Below are positions 1 through 11,907 of a stretch of 64,000 nucleotides of DNA, one piece after another (the first letter of the stretch is position 1; each line of letters opens with the position of its first letter). Location of the stretch: assembly GCA_032718475.1 (NCBI GenBank), contig JAUCBJ010006756.1, positions 37,075-101,074 of the forward strand, read 5' to 3'. A model generated the notes under the pieces. The model saw nothing but the letters and a program-made list of their open reading frames with translations. It was not told where the DNA came from and did not search any database. This DNA is from Nemertoderma westbladi. Lineage: Eukaryota; Xenacoelomorpha; Nemertodermatida; Nemertodermatidae. A program made the position numbers and the translations under genes.

Positions 1-546
1 TTCCCAGGCAGCTTCCGATAAGTCAAACGGGAGTCCGGGTCCGGGGAAGTTCCATTGCGACTCGACAATAGACTTCAGTTCCTCCCTTGTGTATCCCGCA
101 AAACTATCCTTGGTCGATCGCTTACTTCTCGCCCAATCAATTTGGTGTTCCTCCACCGCAATCAATACCCTAGTGAGTACGGCTGCAGGAAGGATGAGAA
201 GGGGATCCGAATAAACCGCATCTGCCATCTTTGCTCCACGCTCGGGTGTCAGCTCTACAGTATCCGAACTACTGGAGCTGTCGTGCCGCTGAGAAATAAG
301 TTCTCGGCTCGAGTGTTGCTGCTGTTTAACAGCTGCTTCTTGGTCCCGCTTGACTTGAGCCCGAGTGCCTATGATAGACCTATGGTGTTTGACTAGCCTA
401 GGGTCTGATACTATTACTGGAGGGATGACTTTTCTTACAGTAGGAGGTGAGTTGAACTTCGGTCTCAAATGTTCAGCACTCCTATCTGGGTCACAGATGG
501 TTGTGTCTAGGAGACTGTCTGACAGGTTTTGCTTTGTGTCAGACAT
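1..546 (-). CDS. Partial unknown protein, open to left edge
   Basis: Reading the minus strand from the ATG at 546 gives 182 codons with no stop, and the frame is still open at base 1, so the 3' end lies outside the window. I do not recognise the family. The N-terminal third is polar (starts MSDTKQNLSDSLLDTTICDP), the middle has a Gln/Ser-rich stretch with five consecutive Ser, and the last part looks like a folded helical domain (for example LTRVLIAVEEHQIDWARSKR, ending PGPGLPFDLSEAAW). This could be the N-terminus of a retroelement Gag or of a host protein; the low-complexity start and the repeat-rich upstream DNA favour a mobile element, but that is inference. Small plus-strand frames over the same bases are shadows. 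Confidence 0.6.
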   Translation of the reverse strand, partial: MSDTKQNLSDSLLDTTICDPDRSAEHLRPKFNSPPTVRKVIPPVIVSDPRLVKHHRSIIGTRAQVKRDQEAAVKQQQHSSRELISQRHDSSSSSDTVELTPERGAKMADAVYSDPLLILPAAVLTRVLIAVEEHQIDWARSKRSTKDSFAGYTREELKSIVESQWNFPGPGLPFDLSEAAWE

Positions 547-659
547 GTTTGTTTGTACAGTTGAATGCCTACTGCTATATTACAGTTAAAGCAAGTCTAG
601 TAATTCAGTATCAACTGTTAGCCTAGTAATTAATTACCGATATCGTTACTCAGTGTAAC

Positions 660-1117
660 GTGATATATTTACAATATATTAGAATACCGATATGCACTTA
701 TAGTATATATATAAGTATTATTACAGACTAGTTTTGTCACAGAATACCGGTATATAATTTCAGCGCAAATATATAGAATATATAATAAGCCTATCGTGAA
801 TACCGGTATACAGCTTACACTTATAGTATATATAAGTATAATTATAGTCTAGAATTAATTACAGAATACCGGTATATAATTTCAGCACAAATATATAGAA
901 ATATATAATAAGCCTATCGTGAATACCGGTATACAGCTTACACTTATAGTATATATAAGTACAATTATAGACTAAAATTAATTACAGAATACCGGTATAT
1001 AATTTCAGCACAAATATATAGAAATATAATAAGCCTATCATGAATACCGGTATATAATTTCAGCACAAATATATAGAAATATAATAAGCCTATCGTGAAT
1101 ACCGGTATATCAATTAT
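660..1117. repeat. 122-bp AT-rich tandem repeat with ACCGGT dyads
   Basis: The string CAGAATACCGGTATATAATT recurs at about 740, 862 and 984, an exact 122-bp spacing, followed by two shorter copies of about 60 bp. Each unit has two ACCGGTAT palindromic cores and a TATATATA-rich stretch. It lies directly upstream of the minus-strand ORF at 546, so it could act as its promoter or LTR region; that is inference. Confidence 0.75.
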
Positions 1118-3552
1118 TTTAGAATAATTGAATTTCTGAATTTTAGGGTTACTTGGTTACTTTACTTTACTTTATTACCGTTATTTAAGCAGTAGTCCAA
1201 CTGATATTAAGACCTAATTGTTGTATAACAGGCCTACTATTTTATAAATCTATTTGAGTTGATTTATAATATATATATACCCGTATAATGGGTTTTTGTC
1301 AATATTTGAAATAAATGTTATTATTTCTGGGAAAGAGTCACTGCACAGAAGCTGTACGCTCTCAGTGAAGTGCTACTGGTTGGACACTAAAACAAATAAT
1401 TCTAATTTGCCTAAGTTACTTAATACTACAAATTACGTACAATTACAGGGTGAGATTACAATCTCTAAATAAACACAAAAATTACACGTACGAATTTTTA
1501 GGGTAATTTTACAAGAAGTCTACAAACCAGCCTAACTAAGGGTTAGAATATCTGGCTATTACAAACGGACAGGATACTACGGTATTTGAAAGTAATAAAG
1601 CAGTAGTAAATATACTGCGTTGTCCAGATAGGAAAAATACCACCGTCTGATGACTTATAGCCATAACGCTATAAGTACTACATTATGTATCACGGAGTGT
1701 TCCTACCTAGAAGTTAATTACCGCGGCCTACCAGAGCCAACGTGCCTATTAACCACTTTACAACACAAATATACTGCCTACACACTAATTACCTTCGGAA
1801 AGCACTGTACACTAAACCCTAAATTAGGTACAAGTACTTATACAATAAATAACCATCAGTTAAAAATACTTGTACAGCTAAAAGAACCACGGTATCTGCC
1901 GGAGTGACCAAAGCATAAAATCTCCAGTCTTTACCTACGCCAAACAGCCCTGATGTAGTACCGGGGTTAATTTAACTATAACGGAATGTATAACAAGCAC
2001 AATTACTGTAGGAATAAACTTGGGGTTTGTATGTTGCGAATAATCGCATAAACTCTGAATAATAAATATTACGCTACCCGTACAGACTACACAAACAAAA
2101 TACAAACCAAATGCTGGCAGACTACTATCAAGCCTAAATAAACAACAGTATATGCAGACTCCGAAATGGTTAGTTAGTATGCGTTCTAACCGAGTAGTAC
2201 GACTTATTCTTTCGGGGGGGGGGGGGGATTTACCTTACAGCACTGGAAGCCCCTACGTTCCTAACTAGTACTTTATCGGACATACACTCTACACACACTG
2301 CAATCTCTTCAGACTTAACAACAGCCAGACAACAATCCAGCCTACAAATTATCTGTACAATCTGAGCAGGCTTACACGCCTTCTGTTCAATATTATCTTT
2401 CAAATAAATAAAACTGACAGAAATAGGCCTAAGTAAAATCCCAATAAAAACCAGGCGTCCCCGATTAAATATTAAGACCTACCGGTATATAATTATCAAA
2501 TCGAATAATACTGCTGTACCTGTACTGCTGTAAGTACCGGTTGGGTGGTTAGGCAGTCAGGCCTACTGGTTACCGGTCGACCGGTACTTTACAACTGTTA
2601 TTGTTCTTACCAGAACAATATTAAACTGTATTTATTGCCTACACTGCAATCAGAAGATATAACTGTTATTGTTCGCGCTTTTAGACCTTTAGCAGTTTAA
2701 CCTGCCAAATTTAGGTGTCTTCTAGGTTATAAATCGACTTTAGCCTATGACAAGTATTTGATACACTACATTAGCCGAAGCCAGCACACTGATCACACAC
2801 TGCACACTGATCTGCCGACCTTCACTAATTTTAATCATATATAAGGAGAAGAGCAACCGACACATGTAGTGCCTATGAAATAGCATTAGATTCACTCCAA
2901 GACCACTATAATGTAAGTCGCAATTGCTATATGTAACCGGTCTCTCTAACCTTCAGTATATCAAGAAGATTGGGGTTTTCTGATTATTTATCGATATACT
3001 CCAAATATAACAATATTCCATCAACTGATACAATTAATAACCGACAGTAAATAGCAGTAAAATAATGCGGTGTTTGTATGTGACCAGGTTTGTTATGAGT
3101 TCGTTAGATAGAATAACAGTTATACGTTTCTATGATCAAAGCCGTTCTAATGTTTTGCTAAAGTCTGAAACACAGAATAATTCCACAGCCGATGTTCTAG
3201 GCTTAGGAAAAAAGGTAAACATAAACCAGAATGCATTGCGCGATTTCCCGGAGGTTTCTGTACAAATAAAATGAAAATCGCTCTGATTGGTCGACCGAAC
3301 AAAGAAAAAGTTACACGTGGACATATCAGCTGATAGATGTCGTCATCAGAACTTACACTGTATCAAGAGTATTTTGGCGTATTGCGACATAAAATCGCTA
3401 GTTATGTCCGATAAAGTACACATACAGAAGAAATGGCTTTTTATGTCCACTAAAACACCGGTACAGTAAGGAAACGGCTTTTTATGTCCGCTAAAACACC
3501 TACAGAGTACTTTGGGTGGAAAATGACTAGCTAATTCCGCAAAAGCCTTTAC
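1118..3552. other. AT-rich stretch without recognisable gene
   Basis: I find only short unsupported frames (for example 1650-1907 and 3065-3274 on plus). There is a run of 14 G at 2214-2227. Between 3430 and 3505 a phrase reading GGCTTTTTATGTCC occurs twice, a small local duplication. No RNA gene or transposon end could be identified. Confidence 0.5.
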
Positions 3553-4079
3553 ACTTTGTCCAAATTCGATGGGGTTTTTATTTTTCAACTTAATTCGATG
3601 TCCTCTTTCAGCCTATCCATGTTTCAAAAACCCAAACAGCGCCGTTCAAAAATTAATTTTTTCTAGTTCTAGAATTTTACAAATTTCAAAAAAGTTGCAG
3701 TATTTTATTAACGCCTGTACGGAATTCGATAGCGTTTTCGATTTTTATATTAAACACAATATCCTGAATCTCATTAGCCTAGTTTCGCGTCACCAATGCC
3801 AAGACTTCATATTTTTTGAGGAAAATTTTTCTAGAATAATTTTTATTTAATTACATTTATAGCGATTTCTTATTACTGGTTGCACATGAATTGAGTTTTC
3901 AATTTATTAACTAAACACGATATCGCGCATCGCACCAGCGTGGTTTCGAAATTCCAAAACGAGGTCTTCACTAGTTGCAGGTCGATTTTGTTCTGGAATT
4001 GAGCAACTAATATTAGATCGAATTTATTAATAATTATTGTATGAAATATGATTGTATTTTTACATAATTATTAGTTCTA

Positions 4080-4428
4080 TCAAATATTAGACACAATGTT
4101 TGACTTTGTCCCTTCAAGCAGCACGTGAGTTTGGCTTTGACCCTTCGATATATGTATTTGCGCCCTTCGAGCAGCACGTGAGTTACATCAAATAATAGAC
4201 ACACTGTTTGACTTTGTCCCTTCGAGCAGCACGTGAGTTACATCAAATAATAGACACACTGTTTGACTTTGTCAATTCGAGCGGCACGTGAGTTTTGCTT
4301 TAACCCTTGATATGATGTTGCGCCCTTCGAGCAGCACGTGAGTTACATCAAATAATAGACACACTGTTTGACTTTGTCCCTTCGAGCAGCACGTGAGTTT
4401 GGCTTTGACTCTTCCAGCAGCAGGTGTC
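4080..4428. repeat. About 55-bp tandem repeats with CACGTG
   Basis: The phrase TTCGAGCAGCACGTGAGTT recurs about every 50-57 bp, alternating with CAAATAATAGACACACTG and a TTGCGCCC-type spacer. Each unit contains the CACGTG palindrome (E-box core). The same block recurs at 10121-10460 in element H5. Confidence 0.75.
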
Positions 4429-5279
4429 AATCGAGCCGAATCATTCCGATCGAGCCGAATAGAACCAACCGAGGCAATCAAGCCGAGTCGAGCCCAATCA
4501 AGCCGAGTCAAGCCGATCGGAGCCGAGTTGAGCCCAATCAAGCCGAGCGAGCCAGACTGAGCCGAGTCAAGCCCAATCGAGTCGAGTCGAGCCCAATAGA
4601 GCCGAGTCGAGCCCAATCAATCCTAGTCGAGCCCAATTGAGCCGGTCCGAGCCAAGTCGAGCCAGACTGTGCCAAGTTGAGCCAAATCGAGCCGAGTCAA
4701 GCCCAATCAATCCAAATCGAGCCGAGTCGAGCGGATTGAACCGAATCGAGCCCAATTGATCCAAGTCGTGTCGGATCGAGCCGAGTCAAACCCAATCGAG
4801 CCGAGTCAAGCCGTGTCACGCCAAATTGAGCCGGACTGAGTCGAGTCGAGACCAATCAAGCCGAGTTGAGCCCAATCGAGCCAGACTGAGCCGAGTTAAG
4901 CCCAATCGAATCGAGTCGAGCCCAATAGAGCCGAGTCGAGCCCAATCAAGCCTAGTCGAGCCCAATTGAGCCGGACCGAGCCCAGTCAGCCGGACTGAGC
5001 CAAGTTGAGCCAAATTGAGCCGAGTCAAGCCCAATCAATCCAAATCGAGCTGATTCGAGCCCAATCGAGCCGAGTTGAGACCAATCGAGCCAAGTCGAGC
5101 CCAATTAAGCCAAGTCGAGCCAGACCGAGCCGAGTCGAACCTAATCATGCCGATTGAGCCGAATCGAGCTGAGTAGAGTCGAGCCCAATCAAGTCGAGTC
5201 GCGCCCAATCGAACCAAACCGAGCCGATCAAGCCAGGTCGAACTGAATCGAGACCAATCATGCCAGACCGAGCCTAGCT
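4429..5279. repeat. 10-bp satellite, GAGCCNANTC type, copy 1
   Basis: About 85 tandem decamers alternate between forms such as GAGCCGAGTC, GAGCCCAATC, AAGCCGAGTC and GAGCCAGACT. Because 10 is not a multiple of 3, translation gives long pseudo-proteins rich in LDSARLGSIG; these are repeat shadows. A second array of the same family is at 10461-11907, in the same relative place in H5, just before the 3' end block starting GCTCGTTGT. Confidence 0.85.
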
Positions 5280-5342
5280 CGTTGTGTCTTTTATTTGAAA
5301 TAAAAATTCGGTTCCTTATCGGGCTGCTAGGCCCATCACTAG

Positions 5343-6154
5343 TTAGGAACCGAGAGGTTCATTACTGTAAGAATTGTTAGCTGACTGGCTGACTGGCTGG
5401 CTGGCTAATCTATAGCCAAAACTACTCTAACGATTTTGATGAAATTTTCACAGCGGCTGGATACCGCGATTCTAAGGTCCCTGGTATGTTCCGCTATTTC
5501 GTCCATGAGCCGTGGGCTCGAAAAATAGACATAAACGAAAAAACGCCATAGGCGCAATGATAAAAACACCAGCTGGCACTCATGAAAAATGGATAGAGAT
5601 GGCCTAGTAATGCTATTCTATAGGAATGGCCACCTAACAAGGAAATGCTTTCTGTGCCAAGTATTATCCTCACTCTACAACTCAGACAGTAAGCAAACAA
5701 AAGCCGTGGGATTCTAATGTATTACATCATAAGCTGATTGCTCTCCCAATAGCCCTCACACACTCAATGAATCGAATGAAATCGAATATCTATTAGCTTA
5801 ATGCGAATAGCTGGTAAGCTGAATGCCATTTTAGTTATTGTGTAGGCCTACTACTGTTGACTGTAGAGTAGACTGCTATGTTGCATGTATTTAATTAAAA
5901 TAATTTTCGTAGAGGGAAGTTAATTTGGGATTACTTTCTATCAGATGTAAGCAAAGCTGTTCAATGGGGTGGGCCATGGGACCCAAATATAGTACATTAT
6001 GCATGGCAACCATTAATAAAATCATTCAGTCAACCTGAATGGTATTTGCTTTAGTTAACTACTGTGTGTGAAAAGCGAATTTATAATGTTACCCATACTT
6101 CAGGTAAATTAATTTTTAGATATTTTGTACTGAAGGCAAGGATTTCTGTTATAA
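5343..6154 (+). mobile_element. Helitron2-like element H2, 3'-truncated
   Basis: It begins directly after the CACTAG end of H1 with TTAGGAACCGAGAGGTTC (hairpin GAACC-GAGA-GGTTC), then ATTACTGTAAGAATTG, a CTGACTGGCTGG microsatellite and the family core AACGATTTTGATGAAATTTT. Positions 5860-6154 match 9810-10095 in H5. It is cut at 6154 where H3 begins; H5 at about 10091 retains the uncut junction ATAATTAAAATAC. No 3' hairpin remains. Confidence 0.65.
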
Positions 6155-7659
6155 TTAGCAAGTCGTTAGACTTGATTACTGTAAGAATTGTTGACTGACT
6201 GGCTGACTGGCTGGCTGACTGGCTGGCTGACTGGCTGGCTGACTGACTGATCTACAGCCAAAACTGCTCTAACGAATTTGATGAAATTTTCACAGCGACT
6301 AGATACCACGATTCTAAGGTCCCTGGTATGATCGGCTACTCCGTCCATAGCCTCTGGGCTCGAAAAATAGAGATAAACGAAAAAACGCCATAGGCGCAAT
6401 GGTAAAATAACATCAATGACAGCTGGTGTCCTGATGAAAAATGGCTTATGTAATGCATTTCTACACAAGGCTTAGTATAAATCGATGAGGTTGCCAAGAT
6501 TATTGTACTTAGTACACCCATACTGTTTGTTTAGGCCCTGCACTCTCTGTCAAAGCAAATATTAACTGGTTGATTTAGTTTGTGGTTCTACACAGGCTTA
6601 GTATAAATCGATGAGGCTGTCAACTGTTTGGTTTAGTTTGCAATCTATTACCGCCTCAGCTGAATAACTCTTCCCCCTGCTGAATGACTATTAGGTATAC
6701 AGTGTATCGGCTACATTATGCCAACATTAATACTGTGGAGGCTGTATGCTTATAAGGTGGAATGTTTACTCAGCCTTATACTGATACTCTGTAAGGCTAA
6801 GACTAACATTATAGTTTGAAATATAAAAATCACTTCTTATTATCTGTATTGGGTTAATAATCACTGTGGCATTCAAAATGTTTTATAGTTGATTGACATT
6901 TAGTGCAAGCTGAATGACTGTTAGTTACAGAGTACTACTGCACTGTATTTTATTTTTAAATCTTTCGTCCAACATTAATACTTTGGAGGTTGTATGCTTA
7001 TAAGGCGAATGTTTACTCAGCTTCATAGTGATACACTGTAAGGCTAACACTAACGTTATAGTTTAAAACATAAAAATCACTGCTTATTATCTGTATCAGG
7101 TTACACACTGTGGCATTCAAAATGTTTAAATGTTTTATAGGTGATTGATATTTAGTGCAAGCTGAATGACTGTAGGTTACAGAGTACTATTGCACTGTAT
7201 TTTATTTTTAAATCTTTTGGCCAACATTAATACTGTGGAGGCTGTATGCTTATAAGGCGGAATGTTTACTCAGCCTCATACTGATACTCTGTAAGGCTTA
7301 CACTAACATTATAGTTTGAAATATAAAAATAACTGCTTATTATCTGTATTGGGTTAATCACTGTGGCATTCAAAATGTTTTGTTAGGTGAATGACATTTA
7401 GTGGCTAAGATTATTCTCTGTCAGATTCCCTTCACACCATAGGCAAACATTGTTGAGGCTGAGGGAATTTACTTTAGTTTACTCTACTGAGTCATTCAGC
7501 TGAATGGATTTGAGCAATTGCCAAATTACAGAGTGGGATCTCTCTCTGACCATAGATAAATAACACTTCCCTTCTGAACAAAGGTAAACATTGTTGAGGG
7601 AACTTACCTTTGATTGACGACTTCCGACTTGCTTAACGGCGTCTTGACGCCGTCTCTAG
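6155..7659 (+). mobile_element. Helitron2-like element H3, subfamily II, complete
   Basis: The 5' end is TTAGCAAGTCGTTAGACTTG (hairpin CAAGTC-GTTA-GACTTG) followed by ATTACTGTAAGAATTG. The 3' end has CGACTTGCTTAA, a hairpin ACGGCGTC-TT-GACGCCGT and CTCTAG at 7654-7659. CGACTTGCT is the inverted copy of AGCAAGTCG at the 5' end, an asymmetric terminal inverted repeat. The length, 1,505 bp, matches H4. The insertion site is compatible with T^T. It has no transposase ORF; the minus-strand frame at 6166-6468 is a microsatellite-tailed shadow shared by sister copies. Confidence 0.7.
6690..7405. repeat. Three tandem copies of about 250 bp inside H3
   Basis: CCAACATTAATACT recurs at 6721, 6969 and 7221 (spacing 248 and 252), each followed by a GGAGGCTGTATGCTTATAAG-like phrase and later by CTGTGGCATTCAAAATG. 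One copy of the unit appears in H5 near 9690. This is an internal expansion of the element. Confidence 0.75.
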
Positions 7660-9157
7660 TTAGGAACCGAGAGGTTCATTACTGTAAGAATTGCTCGAGA
7701 CTGGCTGGCTGGCTGGCTGACTGACTGACTAATCTACAGCCAAAACTACTCTAACGATTTTGATGAAATTTTCACAGCGGCTAGATACCGCGATTCTAAG
7801 GTCCCTGGTATGTTCCGCTATTTCGTCCATGAGCCGTGGGCTCGAAAAATAGACATAAACGAAAAAACGCCATAGGCGCAATGGTAAAATAACACCCATG
7901 ACAGCTGGTGTCGTGATGAAAAATGGCTTATGTAATGCATTTCTACAGAAGGCTTAGTAATAAATCGATGAGGTTGCCAAGATTATTATACTCAGTACAC
8001 CCATACTGTTTGTATAGGCCACCACTCTCTGTCAAAGCAAACATTATGAACTGGTTGGTTTAGTTTGAAATCTAATATCGCCTCAGCTGAATTACTCTTC
8101 CCAATGCAATCTATGGTAATATCTCACTCTGCTAATGTAAGCTGAATGACTGTTACGTACACAGTGAGTTGGCTACATTAATGCCAACATTATTGCAAAA
8201 TGTTTTATTGTTGGATTACTCTGTCAGTCACCCCTTCAGAACATTCTATAGGGAATTTACTTTAGTTTACTCTACTGTGCCATTCAGCTGAATGGATTTG
8301 AGCGATTGCCAAGTTACAGAGTTGGATCATTCTCTGACCATAGGCAAAGACATCAAATCTTTTTAAAAATATACTTTTTCCATGTTTTTTTTCTGACCAA
8401 AAATTTCAAAAAAAAATTTTTCGTAGCCAGTACTGCCAATCGATTCGCCATCAAAAATAACGCAAAAAATTTTTTTTGCAAAATTTTAAATTACTGTAAA
8501 TTTTTGGCGACTGGGGGGGGTCAATTTTTTTCGATCCGCTATAACTCCGGAACGCTTTGTCCAAATTCGATGGGGTTTTCATTTTTCAACTTAATTAGAT
8601 GTCCTCTTTCAGCCTATCCATGTTTCCAAACCCCAAACAGCGCCGTTCAAAAAATAATTTTTTCCAGTTCTAGAATTTTACAAATTTCAAAAAAGTTTCA
8701 GTATTTTATTAACGCCTTTACGGAATTCGATAGCGTTTTCGATTTTTATATTAAACGCAATATCCTGAATCTCACTAGCCTAGTTTCGCGTCACCAACGC
8801 CAAGACTTCATACTTTTTGAGGAAAATTTTTCTAGAATAATTTTTATTAAATTACATTTATCGCGATTTCTTATTACTGGTTGCACATGAATTGATGGAG
8901 TTTTCAATTTATTAACTAAACACGATATCGCGCATCGCACCAGCGTGGTTTCGAAATTCCAAAACGAGGTCTTCACTAGTTGCAGGTCGATTTTGTTCTA
9001 GAATTGAGTAACTAATAATAGATCGAATTTATTAATAATTATTGTATGAAATATGATTGTATTTTTACATAATTATTAGTTCTATAATAATTCTCGTTGT
9101 CTCTTTTATTTGAAATAAAAAGTCGGTTCCTTATCGGGCCGCTAGGCCCGTCACTAG
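7660..9157 (+). mobile_element. Helitron2-like element H4, subfamily I, complete
   Basis: The 5' end is TTAGGAACCGAGAGGTTC and the 3' end is TCGGTTCCTTAT, then hairpin CGGGCC-GCTA-GGCCCG, then TCACTAG at 9151-9157. TCGGTTCCT is the inverse of AGGAACCGA at the 5' end. The length is 1,498 bp. It starts immediately after the CTAG of H3 and is followed immediately by H5, head to tail. It contains an 8-G run at 8513-8520 and the block that in other copies gives a frame beginning MGFSFFNLIRCPL, which I judge non-coding. This is the cleanest reference copy of the family. Confidence 0.72.
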
Positions 9158-10120
9158 TTAGGAACCGAGAGGTTCATTACTGTAAGAATTGCTCGTGACT
9201 GACTGGCTGGCTGACGGACTGATCTACAGCCAAAACTACTCTAACGATTTTGATGAAATTTTCACAGCATCTAGATTCCGCGATTCTAAGGTCCCTGACA
9301 TGATCGGCTACTCCGTCCATAGCCTCTGGGCTCGAAAAATAGAGATAAACGAAAAAACGCCATAGGCGCAATGGTAAAATAACCCCCATGACAGCTGGTG
9401 TCCTGATGAAAAATGGCTTATGTAATGCATTTCTACACAAGGCTTAGTATAAATCGATGAGGTTGCCAAGATTATTGTACTTAGTACACCCATACTGTTT
9501 GTTTAGGCCCTGCACTCTCTGTCAAAGCAAATATTAACTGGTTGATTTAGTTTGTGGTTCTACACAGGCTTAGTATAAATCGATGAGGCTGCCAACTGGT
9601 TGGTTTAGTTTGCAATCTATTACCACCTCAGCTGAATAACTCTTCCCCCTGCTGAATGACTATTAGGTATACAGTGTATGGGCTACATTAATGCCAACAT
9701 TAATACTGTGGAGGCTGTATGCTTATAAGGTGGAATGTTTACTCAGCCTTATACTGATACTCTGTAAGGCTAAGACTAACATTATAGTTTGAAATATAAA
9801 AATCACTGTTGACTGCTATGTTGTATGTATTTAATTAAAATAATTTTCGTAGAGGGAAGTTAATTTGGGATTACTCTCTATCAGATGTAAGTAAAGCTGT
9901 TCAATGGGGTGGGTCATGGGACCCAAATATAGTACATTATGCATGGCAAACATTAATAAAATCATTCAGTCAACCTGAAGGGTATTTGCTTTAGTTAACT
10001 CTACTGTGCGAAAAACGAATTTATAATGTTACCCATACTTCAGGTGAATGAATTTTTAGATAATTTGTGCTGAAGGCAACGATTTCTGATATAATTAAAA
10101 TACAAGACAGGGGGGCTTGT

Positions 10121-10460
10121 TTCGATATATGTAGTTGCGCCCTTCGAGCAGCACGTCAGTTAATCAAATAATAGACACAATGTTTGACTTTGTCCTTTCG
10201 AGCAGCACATGAGTTTTGCTTCGACCCTTCGATATATGTATTTGCGCCCTTCGAGCAGCACGTGAGTTACATCAAATAATAGACACATTGTTTGACTTTG
10301 TCCCTTCGAGCAGCACGTGAGTTTTACTTTGACCCTTCGATATATGATGTTGCGCCCTTCGAGCAGCACGTGAGTTACATCAAATAATAGACATACTGTT
10401 TAACTTTATCCCTTCGAGCAGCACGTGAGTTTGGCTTTGACCCTTCCAGCAGCGTGTGTC
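10121..10460. repeat. CACGTG-bearing tandem repeats, second copy
   Basis: It has the same units as 4080-4428: TTCGAGCAGCACGTGAGTT alternating with CAAATAATAGACACA. The first unit has CACGTC in place of CACGTG. Confidence 0.7.
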
Positions 10461-11907
10461 AATCGAGCCGAATCAAACCGATCGAGCCGAATAGAACCAA
10501 TCAAGGCGATCAAGCCGAGTTGAGCCCAATCGAGTCAAACGGAGCCGAGTTGAGCCCAATCAAGCCGAGTCGAGCCAGACTGAGCCGAGTCAAGCCCAAT
10601 CGAGTCGAGTCGAGCCCAATAGAGCCGAGTTGAGCCCAATCAAGCCTAGTCGAGCCCAATTGAGCCAGACCGAGGCAAGTTGAGCCCAATCGAGCCGGAC
10701 TGAGTCAAGTTGAGCCAAATCAAGCCGAGTCAAGCCCAATCAATCACAATCGAGCCGATTTGAGGCCTATAGAGCTGAGTAGAGCCCAATCGAGCAGATT
10801 GAGCCGAATTGAGCCAAGTCGAGCCGGACTGAGCCAAGTCGAACCCAATCGAGCGGATTGAGCCGAATCGAGCTGATTCGAGTCAGACCGAGCTGGAGCC
10901 GAGCTCAATCAAGCCGAGTCGAGCCGTGTCACGCAAAATTGAGCTGGACTGAGTCGAGTCGAGCTCAATCAAGCCGAGTCGAGCCCAATTGCGCCGAGTC
11001 GAGCCGGATGGAGCCAAGTTGAGCCCAATCAAGCCGAGTCGAACCAGACTAAGCCGAGTCAAGCCCAATCGAATCGAGTCGAGCCCAATAGAGCCGAGTT
11101 GAGTCCAATCAAGCCTAGTCGAGCCTAATTGAGCCAGACCGAGCCAAGTCGAGCCGGACTGAGCCAAGTTGAGCCAAATCAAGCCGAATCAAGCCCAATC
11201 AATCCCAATCGAGCCGAGTCGAGCAGATTGAGCTGAATCGAGCCCAATTGAGCCAATTCGAGCCGGACCGAGCCGAATCGAACCCAATCGAGCCGAATCA
11301 AGCTGAGTCGAGTCAGACCGAGCCGAGCCGAGCCGAGCCGAGCCTGGCCGAGCCGAGCCGAGCCGAGCCGAGGCCGAGTTGAGCCCAATTGCGCCGAGTC
11401 GAGCCGGACGGAGCCAAGTTGAGCCCAATCAAGCCGAGTCGAACCAGACTAAGCCGAGTCAAGCCCAATCGAATCGAGTCGAGCCCAATAGAGCCGAGTC
11501 GAGTCCAATCAAGCCTAGTCGAGCCCAATTGAGCCAGACCGAGCCAAGTCGAGCCAGACTGAGCCAAATCGAGCCGAATCAAGCCCAATCGAGCCGAGTC
11601 GAGCAGATTGAGCTGAATCGAGCCCAATTGAGCCAATTCGAGCCGGACCGAGCCGAATCGAACCCAATCAAGCCGAATCAAGCTGAGTCGAGTCAGACCG
11701 AGCCGAGCCGAGCCAAGCCAAGCCGAGCTGAGCCGAGCCGAGCCAAGCCGAGCCCAATCGATCCGATTCGAGCTGGGTCACGCCAAATTGAGCCGGACTG
11801 AGTCGATCGAGCCCAATCAAGCCAAGTCAAGCCCAATCGAGCCAACCCAAGCCAATGAAGCCAAGTCGAACTGAATCGAGCCCAATCGTGCCAGACCGAG
11901 CCGAGCT
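10461..11907. repeat. 10-bp satellite, GAGCCNANTC type, copy 2
   Basis: About 145 decamers. Sub-blocks are repeated at larger scale: the stretch around 11000-11160 recurs near 11390-11560, each with the phrase AAGCCGAGTCGAACCAGACT. Runs of GAGCCGAGCCGAGCC (a 5-bp form) occur at 11316-11370 and 11700-11755. Long frames on both strands here are repeat shadows. Confidence 0.85.

Larger units (their letters stand above)
3553..5342 (+). mobile_element. Helitron2-like element H1, 5'-truncated
   Basis: The block 3553-4079 (starting CTTTGTCCAAATTCGATGGG) is closely similar to blocks near 8560, 12870 and 15930 inside other copies. It is followed by CACGTG repeats, a 10-bp satellite and the family 3' end: CGGTTCCTTAT, a GGGC-TGCTA-GGCCC hairpin (arms slightly degenerate compared with sister copies) and CACTAG at 5337-5342. 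The 5' terminal hairpin seen in sister copies is missing. No Rep/helicase ORF is present, so it is non-autonomous. Confidence 0.6.

Noticed and set aside
1650-1907. 85-codon plus-strand frame
   Set aside because: Isolated in AT-rich DNA, no motif, no homologous copy in the window.
4272-5217. Frames rich in LDSARLGSIGLDSARLGS
   Set aside because: Translations of the 10-bp satellite, in several frames on both strands.
10883-11801. Long frames on both strands in the second decamer array
   Set aside because: The same cause: decamer satellite without stops.
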